Assembly: GCA_003022745.1 (NCBI GenBank)
Contig: PXSU01000011.1
Coordinates: 1-18,886, forward strand
Reading direction: 5' to 3'
DNA length: 18,886 bases
Origin: Halobacteriales archaeon SW_9_67_25
GTDB taxonomy: Archaea; Halobacteriota; Halobacteria; Halobacteriales; Haloarculaceae
This document shows positions 1 through 8,853 of the stretch, one piece after another (positions within the stretch are counted from its first letter, which is position 1; each line of letters begins with the position of its first letter). A program made the position numbers and the translations under genes. Below the pieces are notes generated by a model, which worked only from the letters and a program-made list of their open reading frames with translations, did no database searches and had not been told where the DNA came from.

Positions 1-612
1 GGTGACCGTCTCGCCGCCGCTGGTCTGGTCCGGGAACGTGACGGCCGCGTCGTGCTGTTCGTAGATGACTGGCCCCGTCGCACTGGTGGCGCCGCCCTGG
101 GTGTTGACCGTCAGTTCGACCTCGGATGTGCCCGCGTTCTGGGGGTTCTGGACGGTCTGGAGGACGACGATGACCTCGTCGCCGGCCTCGATAGTGTAGT
201 TGCCGCCGATGTCGACGCGCACTGCGGCGCCGTCCTTTTGACCGCTGACCGACCCGATTTCGTCGGCGGTGACGTCCACGCGGGTCCCGCGGTCGTCGTC
301 GCCGCGGTCGATGCCGATCCGTTCGATGTCGTTGACGCCGACGTTGCTCACGTCCGCGGTCGGCTGGGCGAGGCTGTAGTCGACGAGGACGTCCTCGAAG
401 GCCGCGCCCGCCACCGCGTCCCCACTCTCGACGGTCATCCTGAGAGCGTGGGTCGACTCGGCCTCGTTCGGTCCGGAGGGCGTCGGGTCGACCGAGAGTT
501 CACCGGCTGCCAGGCCACCGGAGAGCGCGAACGCTCCGGCGACGGCAACCGCGACCAGTGCGACTGCGAGCCGTGTCGTGACGGGCGCAGGAAAAAGTCC
601 TTGTGGCCACAT
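1..612 (-). CDS. Secreted or surface protein, N-terminal part (cut by window edge)
   Basis: The frame from the ATG at 612 is open to base 1, giving 204 residues without a stop, so the gene continues off the left edge. The N-terminus is a signal-peptide-like segment: a Thr-Thr-Arg start at residues 12-14, then an Ala/Val/Leu-rich hydrophobic stretch at about 15-36. After it comes an acidic, Gly/Thr/Val-rich region with alternating hydrophobic residues, typical of haloarchaeal extracellular beta-sandwich proteins. Repeated short valine strands such as EVIVVLQTV suggest a cohesin-like or Ig-like fold, but this is inference. I do not recognise a named family. It is divergent from leuS, with 88 bases between the two starts. 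It is probably exported across the membrane; anchoring cannot be judged because the C-terminus is missing. Confidence 0.7.
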   Translation of the reverse strand, partial: MWPQGLFPAPVTTRLAVALVAVAVAGAFALSGGLAAGELSVDPTPSGPNEAESTHALRMTVESGDAVAGAAFEDVLVDYSLAQPTADVSNVGVNDIERIGIDRGDDDRGTRVDVTADEIGSVSGQKDGAAVRVDIGGNYTIEAGDEVIVVLQTVQNPQNAGTSEVELTVNTQGGATSATGPVIYEQHDAAVTFPDQTSGGETVT

Positions 613-670
613 CTCGGCGGGGATAGGGCGTTCCCGGCGACCGGAACGACGGCCGAGCAGAGATGGCAGT

Positions 671-679
671 CCTTTTGAT
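671..679 (+). promoter_or_regulatory. TATA-like box of leuS
   Basis: The AT-rich box CCTTTTGAT ends 22 bases before the leuS ATG at 701. Its TTTTG core has the G 24 bases before the start. Several other genes in the window have the same kind of box at this distance. It suggests a nearly leaderless transcript. This is inferred from spacing only. Confidence 0.4.
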
Positions 680-700
680 TTCGGGCCCTGAGGGTAGGGT

Positions 701-3589
701 ATGGACTACGAGCCACAGGACGTCGAGACGAAGTGGCGCGAGCGGTGGGCCCGGGAGGGGCGCTACGAGGCCGACCCCGACGACTCGGACCCGACGTTCA
801 TCACTGTCCCGTATCCGTATCCAAGCGGCGGGATGCATCTCGGGCACTGCCGAACCTACACGGTCCCGGACGTCTACGCCCGCTACCGCCGTCTGCAGGG
901 GGAGAACGTCCTCTTTCCCATCGCGTGGCACGTCACCGGTACGCCCATCGTGGGCGCCGTCGAGCGACTCAAGGAGGGCGACGAGGAACAGATGTCCTCG
1001 CTGCAGGACGCCTTCGGCGTTCCCGAGTCGGACCTGCAAGACCTGGAGACGCCGATGGGGTATGCCCGCTACTTCATCGAGGAGGCCGACTCCAGTTACA
1101 AGCGCGGGATGCGCCAGATGGGACTCTCCATCGACTGGCGCCGGGAGTTCACCACCAACGACGAGCGCTACTCGAAGTTCATCACCTGGCAGTACGAGAC
1201 CCTCAAGGAGCGTGGCCTGCTGGAGAAGGGCCTGCACCCGGTCGATTTCTGTACCAACGAGCGCCAGCCAGTCACCGACCACGACTTGCTCGAGGGCGAG
1301 GACGCCGACCACCAGGAGTTCACGCTCGTGCGCTTTTACCAGGGTGAGAGCCTGGACGCCGACGACGCGACGGTCTTCCCGATGGCAACACTGCGCCCCG
1401 AGACGGTCCGCGGGGTCACGAACGCCTACGTCCACCCCGAGGCGACCTACGTCCGCGCCACCGTCGACGGCGAGGAGTGGGTCGTCAGCGAGGCCGCGAC
1501 CGAGAAACTCGGCCTCCAGGCCCGCGAGGTCGACATCGCGGACCGGTTCCCGGGCTCGGAACTGGTCGGCGAAGCGGTCACCAACCCGGTCACCGGCGAT
1601 GAATTCGTCATTCTCCCCGCAACCTTCGTCGACGCGGACAACGCGACCGGCGTGGTGATGTCCGTCCCGGCCCACTCGCCGGACGACATCGTCGCCCTGG
1701 ACGAGGCAAAGACCGCCGCCGACGCCATCGCGGAAGAGTACGGCGTCGAGGCCGACGAAATCCGTGCCATCGAGCCCGTCCCCATACTCGAAATCGAAGG
1801 CTACGGCACGGACGATCCGGCGTTGCACGAGGCCACGGAGGAACTCTACCAGGACGAGTTCCTGAACGGCCACCTGCTCGAATCGTACGGCGAGTTCGCC
1901 GGCGAGGGCATCGAGGAGGTCCGCGAGCGCTTCCGCGAGCACCACCGCAACGGCGGCCGGTTCGGCGTCATGTACGAGTACACCGAGGAAGTCGTCTGCC
2001 GGTGTGGCGGCGAGGTCGAGGTGTCGGTCCGGGACACGTGGTTCATCCGGTACAACGACCCCGGGTGGCAGGCGAAAGCACGCGAGGCCGTCGAGCGGAT
2101 GGACGCCATCCCCGAGAACACCCGCAAGCAGTACGACGACACCATCGACTGGCTGGAAGAGTGGCCCTGCATCCGCAACTACGGGCTCGGGACCCGGCTC
2201 CCCTGGGACGACGAGTTCGTCATCGAACCGCTCTCTGACTCGACGATCTACATGGCCTACTACACCATCGCGCCCCGCATCCGCGAGATACCCGTCGAGG
2301 ACCTGGATCGGGAGTTCTTCGATACGCTCTTTTTCGGACCCGACGGCGCGGACGCCCCCGACGGACACGAGGTCGACATCGACGACCCCGACGAGCGGGC
2401 ACTCGAACTCCGGGAGGAGTGGGACTACTGGTACCCCGTCGACTTCCGGTGTTCCGCGAACGACCTCATCCGCAACCACCTCACATTCTACCTCTATCAC
2501 CACGCAGAACTGTTCGAGCAGGAGGACTGGCCACAGGGTATCACGTCGATGGGGCTGGGCCTCCTGGAGGGCAAGAAGATGTCCTCCTCGAAGGGCCACG
2601 TCGTCCTGCCCGGCGAGGCCATCGACCGGTACGGGGCCGACACGGTCCGGTTTTTCCTGCTGAACTCCGCCGAACCCTGGCAGGATTACGACTGGCGGGC
2701 CGAGGAGGTCCGCTCGACGCGGGAGAAACTCGAACGCTTCTGGGACCGGGCCGTCGACATCATCGACCGCGAGGTGCCCGACGACCCCGACCTCGAACCC
2801 ATCGACCGGTGGCTGCTCTCGAAACTCCAGGGGACGGTCCGGCACGTCACCGACGCCCTCGACCGCTTCGAGACCAGGACGGCCAGCCAGGCAGCCTTCT
2901 ACCGGTTCGAGGAGAACCTGCGCTGGTACCGCCGGCGGACCGACACCGACCGGCTCGCGGCGGCCTGGACGCTCCGGCAGGTGCTCGCGACGCGGCTGCG
3001 CCTGCTGGCGCCGTTCGTCCCGTTCATGACGAACGAACTCCACGAAGCGATGACGGGCGACCCCGCAGAGGATGGCACCGAGGCGGGGATACCCGCCGAG
3101 GATGCGGCCTGGCCCGAACCCGACCCGGCCTTCGAGTCACCCGAGACGGAGGCCCGCGAGGAACTGATCGCGGACCTGGTCGACGACATCCGGGACATCG
3201 TCGACGTGACCGGGACAGATCCGGAGACCATCAGGGCGTACGTGGCCGCCGACTGGAAGCACGAGGTCTTCGAGACGGTCCGGGAGGTCGGCCCGGACGT
3301 CGGCGCGGTCATGGGCGCAGCCATGGAGCGCGAGGCCCTGCGCGAGCGCGGCGAGGCGGTCAACGAACTCGCGGGCGACCTGGTCGAACTCGTCCGCGGT
3401 CGCGAGGCGGAGGCGCTGGATGCCCTCTCGTCGGTCGACGAACAGGCAGTCTACCGGGATGCCACGGCGTTCCTCGAAGAGGAGTTCGACGCGGCCGTCG
3501 AGGTCTACGCCGAGGACGGCAAGCCCGTCGACCCCGAGAACAGGGCCGGACAGGCGGTCCCGTTCCGGCCCGCGGTCCACATCGCCTGA
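701..3589 (+). CDS. leuS: Leucyl-tRNA synthetase, archaeal type
   Basis: This enzyme charges tRNA-Leu with leucine in the cytoplasm. The 962-residue frame is a class I aminoacyl-tRNA synthetase. The HIGH-type signature is HLGH at residues 46-49, after the conserved PYPYPSGGM. The KMSKS-type signature is KMSSSK at 626-631. A large editing (CP1) insertion lies between them. A WCIRNYGLGTR-like stretch (here WPCIRNYGLGTR) precedes the second half of the active site, and an anticodon-binding helical domain follows (about 755-860). The C-terminus (GQAVPFRPA) matches archaeal LeuS. The start at 701 gives the usual MDYEPQDVETKW N-terminus. One oddity is at residues 367-373: EGYG runs straight into TDDPAL. 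From memory, archaeal and eukaryotic relatives carry about 15-18 more residues here (a segment with Pro-Ala, ending in Ser/Gln before the Asp), so an in-frame loss near base 1807 is possible. Identity as LeuS is very secure; the gap is not. Confidence 0.96.
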   Translation: MDYEPQDVETKWRERWAREGRYEADPDDSDPTFITVPYPYPSGGMHLGHCRTYTVPDVYARYRRLQGENVLFPIAWHVTGTPIVGAVERLKEGDEEQMSSLQDAFGVPESDLQDLETPMGYARYFIEEADSSYKRGMRQMGLSIDWRREFTTNDERYSKFITWQYETLKERGLLEKGLHPVDFCTNERQPVTDHDLLEGEDADHQEFTLVRFYQGESLDADDATVFPMATLRPETVRGVTNAYVHPEATYVRATVDGEEWVVSEAATEKLGLQAREVDIADRFPGSELVGEAVTNPVTGDEFVILPATFVDADNATGVVMSVPAHSPDDIVALDEAKTAADAIAEEYGVEADEIRAIEPVPILEIEGYGTDDPALHEATEELYQDEFLNGHLLESYGEFAGEGIEEVRERFREHHRNGGRFGVMYEYTEEVVCRCGGEVEVSVRDTWFIRYNDPGWQAKAREAVERMDAIPENTRKQYDDTIDWLEEWPCIRNYGLGTRLPWDDEFVIEPLSDSTIYMAYYTIAPRIREIPVEDLDREFFDTLFFGPDGADAPDGHEVDIDDPDERALELREEWDYWYPVDFRCSANDLIRNHLTFYLYHHAELFEQEDWPQGITSMGLGLLEGKKMSSSKGHVVLPGEAIDRYGADTVRFFLLNSAEPWQDYDWRAEEVRSTREKLERFWDRAVDIIDREVPDDPDLEPIDRWLLSKLQGTVRHVTDALDRFETRTASQAAFYRFEENLRWYRRRTDTDRLAAAWTLRQVLATRLRLLAPFVPFMTNELHEAMTGDPAEDGTEAGIPAEDAAWPEPDPAFESPETEAREELIADLVDDIRDIVDVTGTDPETIRAYVAADWKHEVFETVREVGPDVGAVMGAAMEREALRERGEAVNELAGDLVELVRGREAEALDALSSVDEQAVYRDATAFLEEEFDAAVEVYAEDGKPVDPENRAGQAVPFRPAVHIA

Positions 3590-3668
3590 ACGCCAGCCGG
3601 TCCGGGGCCGTGTTCGGCTCTGGACGTCGGCCGCGGTCACGGACTGGCCCGCGACCGAAGAACCGACG

Positions 3669-3962
3669 CTACTGGTCGGTGCCTTCCTCGTGGACCGGGA
3701 TTTCGGCACTGTGACCCGCTGTTTGTCCGTGCTCGGACGTGTCGGCCCGGGCGGCCGTGTATCCCGCGAGGTAGCCGGCGGTCCCGGCGACGAGCCCCCC
3801 GACAGTCGCGCCCGCGGGGCCGCCGACCGCGCCGAGTACCGAGCCAGCAAAGCCCGCCGCGGTCGCGGTCCGTTCGGCCGCCTCCTCGCGGTCGGACCTG
3901 CTCGCGCAGGCGCTGCTGTCCTCGGGGCCCTGACCGTGGTCGTTGTCGTCGTGATGATCCAT
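3669..3962 (-). CDS. Small glycine-zipper protein, putative membrane-associated
   Basis: A 97-residue protein. It has a His/Asp-rich N-terminus (MDHHDDNDHG), a charged linker, then an Ala/Gly-rich hydrophobic region at about 34-70 with GxxxG-type spacing (GFAGSVLGAVGGPAGATVGG and on to residue 70), and an acidic tail. This resembles glycine-zipper proteins that pack membrane helices. No specific function can be assigned. The start at 3962 is supported by a TTTTG-type promoter box 22-31 bases upstream, pointing to a leaderless mRNA. Its reading frame is the same as that of the N-terminal half of the upstream cyclodeaminase gene. Because that gene is frameshifted and no stop intervenes, the two can look like one 450-residue ORF (3669-5021). 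Coding is likely but not proven. Confidence 0.65.
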   Translation of the reverse strand: MDHHDDNDHGQGPEDSSACASRSDREEAAERTATAAGFAGSVLGAVGGPAGATVGGLVAGTAGYLAGYTAARADTSEHGQTAGHSAEIPVHEEGTDQ

Positions 3963-3984
3963 GTCCGACTGTCGGGACCGGACG

Positions 3985-3993
3985 GACAAAACC
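3985..3993 (-). promoter_or_regulatory. TATA-like box of the glycine-zipper gene
   Basis: Read on the minus strand this is GGTTTTGTC, with the G after TTTT lying 25 bases before the ATG at 3962. The same box at the same distance precedes the genes starting at 12160, 13038 and 18084. It is consistent with a haloarchaeal core promoter for a leaderless transcript. Confidence 0.45.
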
Positions 3994-4012
3994 TTTCGTT
4001 CCCGCGGGAGAC

Positions 4013-5000
4013 CTACGTCTCTGTACCGACCAGCGCGAAGTCCGTGCCGGCGTCGTGTTCGCGGGCGTGTTCGTAGACCACGTGGGCCGCAGCGACGTCC
4101 TGGATGGCCAGCCCCGTCGAGTCGAAGACTGTGACTCCGTCCTCGGCGGTCCGACCCTCGACGGTCCCGGCGACGATGTCGCCGAGTTCGCCGTGCAGGT
4201 CCGCATCGCCGAGCAACCCCTCGCGCCAGGGAACGTTGATCTCGCCGGAGTGGGTACACTGGTCGTAGTCGTCGATGACCAGTTTCGCGTTCCGGAGGAC
4301 GTGGTCGGCGATCTCGTGTTTCCCCTCGGCGTCGGCACCCATCGCGTTGACGTGGGTCCGGTCGCCGACCGCCTCGACGACTGGCTCTCGTCGAGACGAC
4401 GTCGCAGGCGGCCGCCTCGGCGTTCGTCCCCTCCGTGACGTGGTAGTCGTCCCCGTAGCGGTCGACGAATTCCCGCCTCGAGTCCGGGTTGACATCGGCA
4501 ACGACCACCCGCTCGATGTCCCGTACCTCGGCGATGGCCTCCAGTTGCGTGTACGCCTGGATGCCCGCGCCCACCAGGCCCAGGGAGGTGGCGTCTTCGC
4601 GGGCGAGGTACTTGGTGGCGACCGCCGTGGCTGCACCCGTCCGCAGGCGGGTCAGGTGCGTGCCGTCCATGACCGCCAGCGGGAACGCCGTCTCGGGGTC
4701 GGAGTAGATGACCGTCCCCATCACCGTCGGAAGGTCGTGGCGGTCGGGGTTGCTCACGTGGGAGTTGACCCACTTGACACCGGCGGCCTCCCAGTTCTCG
4801 CCAGTCCCCTCGGTGGCGTCGATGTAGGCCGGCATCGACCGGAAGTCGCCGTCGTACTGGGGTAGGTCGATGTAGGACTTTGCGGGCATCTGCGTCGCAC
4901 CGCGGGCGTAGGCACCGAAGGCGCCCTCCACGGCGTCGATTACCTTCGGCAACTGCGCGCTCGCCTCGACGTCCTCGGGGTCGAGTAGCAGCGTCTCCAT
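4013..5000 (-). pseudogene. Ornithine cyclodeaminase / alanine dehydrogenase family gene, frameshifted
   Basis: This is a NAD-dependent enzyme family (ornithine cyclodeaminase, mu-crystallin, archaeal alanine dehydrogenase). Residues 1-204 from the ATG at 5000 show the family N-terminus: the conserved Lys in GVKWVNSH (about 76), DGTHLTRLRTGAATAVATKY (112-131) and a Rossmann motif GLVGAGIQA (141-149). After CDVVST (codon 204, base 4389) homology jumps to another minus-strand frame: EPVVEAVGD, then THVNAMGAD, and on to the TAG at 4013. The family's TTTPSR segment is missing at the join. The frame arithmetic fits loss of 3n+2 bases, for example 14. Restored, the protein would be about 330 residues, the family norm. 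Either the gene is inactive or the assembly has an error here. Substrate specificity cannot be told. Confidence 0.85.
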
Positions 5001-5024
5001 ACGCGATACTCCAGCAGCCACTCA

Positions 5025-5032
5025 CTTATAAG
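5025..5032 (-). promoter_or_regulatory. TATA box of the cyclodeaminase-family gene
   Basis: CTTATAAG is a palindromic, strong archaeal TATA box. Its last G on the minus strand is 25 bases before the ATG at 5000, so transcription should begin at or within a few bases of the start codon. This decides for the ATG at 5000 over the upstream in-frame ATG at 5021. Confidence 0.6.
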
Positions 5033-5081
5033 CGGCCCCACGACCTGATAGTGAGGGTCAGTACCACGCACCCCGGCGTCG

Positions 5082-7535
5082 CTACCGCACTGTTACTGTC
5101 CGCGTCTCCCGGACCGGTGTGAGGGGCAACTCCGGAAAGACCACCTCGACAACGAGGGTCAGTTCCTCGACGTCGCCGCCGAAGAGGGCGACCGGCACGG
5201 TCGTCGTTCCGAGATAACAGTCCTTGCCGGTCATCTCGTTGCCGTTGACGGTCACGCGGATGCCGGCGCGGGCGTCGCCGGCCGTCGAGCGGACGGTCAC
5301 CTCGTGGAGTTCGCGCTCGCCGGCCCCGACGGTTTCGGGGAGAGAGCCCCAGTCGACCTCGACGGCGGGCAATTCCCTGGCCTGTTCGACGATCCGTTCG
5401 GCGACGCCCTCGCCGATCCCGGCCGCGGAGAGGCGGTCGGCGCCAGCCACAACGACTTCGGCCGGTGTCGTGAATCCCGCTGCTGCGAGTGTGCCGGCCC
5501 GGGAGGCACCGACACCGTCGATGGCCGTGAGCCCGACAGCGTCCGCGCTGACGCCGTGCTCGACGCGGGCCGCGACGCGGCAGACAAGGTTTGCCCGGCA
5601 GGCATCGCCGAAGCGGTCGACGATTGCCCGCACCGCCGCGAGCAGGCGGAGTGCGTTCTGCCGGATGACCCAGGCGTCGCTACGCAACGCGGCGGGTGTG
5701 GTGCCGTCCATCGCCGCCCGGCAGATTGCCAGCACCTTCCGCGGGCCGTCGGCCAGATCCGACGCGCGGTCCCCGAGGACGGCCGCCACGGCGTCTTCCT
5801 CGTCGCTCCGGGTGTTCACACTCTCGAACTCAGGGGCACCCGCGACCGCCCGGAGGACGTCGAAGGTGTCGAACGACGCGCGGTCTGCCAGGTCCGCGAA
5901 CCGGCGGGCGGTCTCCAGGTCGAGGTAGAAGTCCGAGGCGAGACGACCGAGCGGCGTCGGTTCGACCGCCAGGCCCTCGGTCTCGACGAACCCCCGGTCG
6001 ACCAGCCACGAGAGGGTGTCGCTGACGCGCTCGCGCAACTCGTCGCCAGCAACGTACCCGGCTGCCTGCTGGGCACGCGCGTAGTAAAAGGTCGTCTCCA
6101 GCCACGCCATCGCGTCCTCGATATCGCCGACCGTGCCGAGGGCGATCTCGGCGTTCAAGTGGACTGCCAGGTCGGACGCGACGTCCTGTCCGTCCCCATC
6201 CTCCCCGGCCCGCGTTCCGCGCTCGACGTCTGCCAGGCGGGACTCGATCGGCTTGCCCTCCGAGAGGAGGCGACGGTACCTCTCGGCGTCCGAGCGGTCA
6301 CAGACCACCCAGGCGTATCCCCGGTCGTCGTAGCCCGGCCGGCCCGCCCGCCCGAGCATCTGGAGGACATCCAGCGGGCTCATCTCGACCTCACCTTCGA
6401 GGGGGTCGTGGTACTTGGTGTCGCGGATGACGACACACCGTGCGGGGAGGTTCACGCCCCAAGCGAGCGTCGACGTCGAGAACAGGACCCGTATCTTGCC
6501 CTCCCGGAACCACGCCTCGACCCGGTCTTTGTCCGCCCGCGAGAGGCCGGCGTGGTGAAAGCCCACGCCATCGAGTACCGACTGCCGGAGGGTGTCGTTC
6601 TCCAGATCGGCGGCGTCGGTGTGAAAGTCGTAGTCCCCGCGAGCGCCGACGGGGACGTCCCGCTCTGTGAGTTCGTCGCGGGTCTTCTTGGCCGCCTGGA
6701 CCGTGTCCTGTCGCGAGGAGACGAACGCGAGCGCCTGGCCGTCCTCGCGGACGTGCCCCTCGACGAGGTCCAGCGCCCGGAACAGCCGGCGGTACTTGTC
6801 GGCGAAGGCGTTCTCCCCGTGGCTGTAGACCGCGACGTCCGCTTCGAGGGGTAGGGGACGGTACTCCTCGCCGAAAGTGAAGGTCGTCTCCTCGGGGGTG
6901 TCGAGCCACGCGGCAACGTCCTCGACGTTGGGCATCGTCGCAGAGAGGGCGACGATACGGGGATCACAGAGCCGGCGCAATCGGGCGACCGTCACCTCGA
7001 GGACGCTCCCGCGCTCGGTGGAATCCAGCAGGTGGACCTCGTCGATGACACAGCAGTCCACCTCGCCGACAAAGGAGTACCGCCGGGAGTCGTGTTTGCG
7101 CGTCGCCGAGTCGGCCTTCTCGGGGGTCATCACCAGGACGTCCGCGCGCTCGGCCCGGCGGGGGTTCAACTCGCGCTCGCCGGTGACGACATACACCGAG
7201 TACCCCAGCTCCTCGAAGCGTTCCCACTCGCGTTCCTTCTCGTTTGTCAGCGCCCGCAGGGGCGCGAGGAACAGGGCCGTCCCACCAGCCGCCAGGGTCC
7301 GGCAGATAGCTGCCTCCGCGATAGCCGTCTTGCCGCTGGCGGTCGGTGCGCTCACGACCACGTTCTCGTCGGTATCGAGGACGGCCGGGAGGGTCGCGGC
7401 CTGCATCCCGTTGAACCGCTCGAACGGGAACGCGTCCGCGAAGTCCGGGAGGACCTCCCCCACGGCGATGTCGGCGTCGGCATGTCCTGCCACACCGGGG
7501 CGCGGGCCGCTCCCGCTATAGGCGTTTCTGTCCAT
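5082..7535 (-). CDS. Ski2/Hel308-family superfamily 2 helicase
   Basis: An 817-residue ATP-dependent helicase, probably acting on stalled replication forks or recombination intermediates as Hel308 proteins do. Motifs from the ATG at 7535: Q-motif-like FNGMQ (41-45), Walker A APTASGKT (63-70), motif Ia APLRALTNEK (91-100), TPEK (137-140), DEVH (165-168), SAT (198-200), FVSSR (271-275), STSTLAWGVNLPA (353-365) and motif VI QMLGRAGRPGYD (392-403). A winged-helix and ratchet region follows, with an acidic insertion at about 448-470. Then come helix-hairpin-helix motifs (LTAIDGVGASRAGTLAAAGF, then AGIGEGVAERI) and a C-terminal beta-rich domain recalling the Sec63/Brr2 FN3-like fold. An upstream in-frame ATG near 7658 would overlap the divergent Nudix gene's start and adds residues without homology, so 7535 is preferred. 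This may be the second Hel308 paralogue of haloarchaea, but I cannot assign it firmly. Confidence 0.9.
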   Translation of the reverse strand: MDRNAYSGSGPRPGVAGHADADIAVGEVLPDFADAFPFERFNGMQAATLPAVLDTDENVVVSAPTASGKTAIAEAAICRTLAAGGTALFLAPLRALTNEKEREWERFEELGYSVYVVTGERELNPRRAERADVLVMTPEKADSATRKHDSRRYSFVGEVDCCVIDEVHLLDSTERGSVLEVTVARLRRLCDPRIVALSATMPNVEDVAAWLDTPEETTFTFGEEYRPLPLEADVAVYSHGENAFADKYRRLFRALDLVEGHVREDGQALAFVSSRQDTVQAAKKTRDELTERDVPVGARGDYDFHTDAADLENDTLRQSVLDGVGFHHAGLSRADKDRVEAWFREGKIRVLFSTSTLAWGVNLPARCVVIRDTKYHDPLEGEVEMSPLDVLQMLGRAGRPGYDDRGYAWVVCDRSDAERYRRLLSEGKPIESRLADVERGTRAGEDGDGQDVASDLAVHLNAEIALGTVGDIEDAMAWLETTFYYARAQQAAGYVAGDELRERVSDTLSWLVDRGFVETEGLAVEPTPLGRLASDFYLDLETARRFADLADRASFDTFDVLRAVAGAPEFESVNTRSDEEDAVAAVLGDRASDLADGPRKVLAICRAAMDGTTPAALRSDAWVIRQNALRLLAAVRAIVDRFGDACRANLVCRVAARVEHGVSADAVGLTAIDGVGASRAGTLAAAGFTTPAEVVVAGADRLSAAGIGEGVAERIVEQARELPAVEVDWGSLPETVGAGERELHEVTVRSTAGDARAGIRVTVNGNEMTGKDCYLGTTTVPVALFGGDVEELTLVVEVVFPELPLTPVRETRTVTVR

Positions 7536-7656
7536 CGCCGGCCCCCGTCGTCCGGTGGGCCTGGCAAACGGCGACAGCGATCCGTTTGCCCCGGAGAACG
7601 GAACGGCTCTCCCCGCGGACCCATACGTTGATAGACCCCCCGGTCGAACGCCGGCC

Positions 7657-8850
7657 ATGCACGAGACGGCGGTGGTCAGTTGCTTTCTCCGGCACAGGGG
7701 AGCCGTGCTGCTGTGCCGGCAAAGCGAGGAGGTCGGCTCCTACCCCGGCCGGTGGGGCGCCGTCGCCGATCACGCCGAGGGCGACCCCGATACTGCCGCC
7801 CGCCGGGAGATTGCCGAGGAAACCGGCCTCGACCCCGCGGCGGTCACGCTGGCCAGTCGTGGCCATCCGTTCCCGGTGGCCGACCCCTCCTGGGGGACGC
7901 GCTGGACCGTCCACCCCTACCTGTTCGACTGTCCGACCCGGGACGTCGAGACCAACTACGAGACCGCCGAATACGAGTGGGTTTCCCCAACCGCGATACT
8001 CGACCGCGAGACTGTGCCGGACCTGTGGACGTCCTACGACCGCGTGCGGCCGGGCGTCGAGACCGTCGCCGAAGACACCGACCACGGGGCGGCCTACCTC
8101 TCCGTGCGTGCCCTGGAAGTGCTCCGCGACGGGGCTGGTCTCCGTGCACGCGCTGCTGTGACGGGCGGTGACGAGGACGGCGCCGACAACGCGGGGTCGC
8201 CGCTCGTCGTCCACGCAGAGGACGGCTGGGAGGAACTGGCCGACATCGCGGTCGCGCTGCGCGAGGCACGCCCCGCGATGCCCGTCGTCTGTAACCGCGT
8301 CAACCGCGTGATGGCCGCGGCGAGACACGCACGCACGGCGACCGCGGTCGAACACGCCGCCGCCGCGGGCATCGAGGCGGCGGCCGACGCCGTCCTCGTC
8401 GCCGAGTCCCGGCCCGGCCGGGAAGGCGTCGGCGTGGCGACCGACCTCGCGGGGGGCACCACGGTCACGCTCACCACCGACGCCGCACTCGCACACGCAG
8501 TGGGGGAGTGGGGCGCCGATGCCGTCCTCGTAGGCGCTGACGCGGTCCGGCCGGACGGGTCGGTCGTCAACAAGGCGGGCACGCGGGCCGCCGCGCTGGC
8601 CGGCACCTACGAGGGCATCGAGGTACTCGCGGTCGCAGCGAGCGACAAGGTCGCTCCCCGCGACAGGACCGACCTGGAGCACCGCGACAGTTCGGAGATT
8701 TACGACGGTGACGCGGACGTGGCGGTGTACAATCCGACCTTCGACGTCACGCCGGCCGACTGCGTCGACGCCGTTGTGACCGAGCACGGCGCGCTCGACC
8801 TGGATGGGGTTGCTGCGGTCGTCAACGACCACCGCGCCCGGGAAAACTGG
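7657..8850 (+). CDS. Nudix hydrolase - eIF2B-like fusion protein, stop codon lost
   Basis: This is a two-domain protein. Residues 1-160 form a Nudix domain, with a box-like segment AEGDPDTAARREIAEETGL (40-58). The spacer before RE is one residue off the canonical count. Residues about 175-398 belong to the eIF2B-alpha / MtnA / ribose-1,5-bisphosphate isomerase family: VAESRPGREG replaces the usual ETRP motif, and VGADAV (D295) and NKAGT (305-309) follow. Haloarchaeal genomes are known to carry such Nudix/eIF2B fusions; the substrate is unknown to me. Homology ends around ENW (396-398, base 8850). No stop follows: the frame enters the antisense of the DsrE-like and carotenoid oxygenase genes and stays open to 9588 (644 codons in total). 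The true tail was probably removed with the spacer between these convergent genes. A weak TTGATA box lies about 27 bases before the start. Confidence 0.82.
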
Positions 8851-8853
8851 CCG

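Noticed and set aside
500..3043. An 847-codon open frame on the minus strand opposite leuS
   Set aside because: It is antisense to secure leuS sequence, has no recognisable domain, and is the usual long shadow frame of GC-rich haloarchaeal genes.
3669..5021. A single 450-residue minus-strand protein joining the cyclodeaminase N-terminus to the glycine-zipper protein
   Set aside because: The middle part is arginine-rich nonsense from reading the cyclodeaminase C-terminal half out of frame. The zipper gene has its own ATG and promoter box, so the fusion is a by-product of the frameshift.
5304..6854. A 516-codon plus-strand open frame opposite the helicase
   Set aside because: It is antisense to conserved helicase motifs and has no domain match that I can recognise; it is a shadow frame.
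7516..8850. A novel long extension of the DsrE-like protein on the minus strand
   Set aside because: It is the exact antisense of the Nudix-eIF2B domains; it results from the lost stop codon, not from a real domain.
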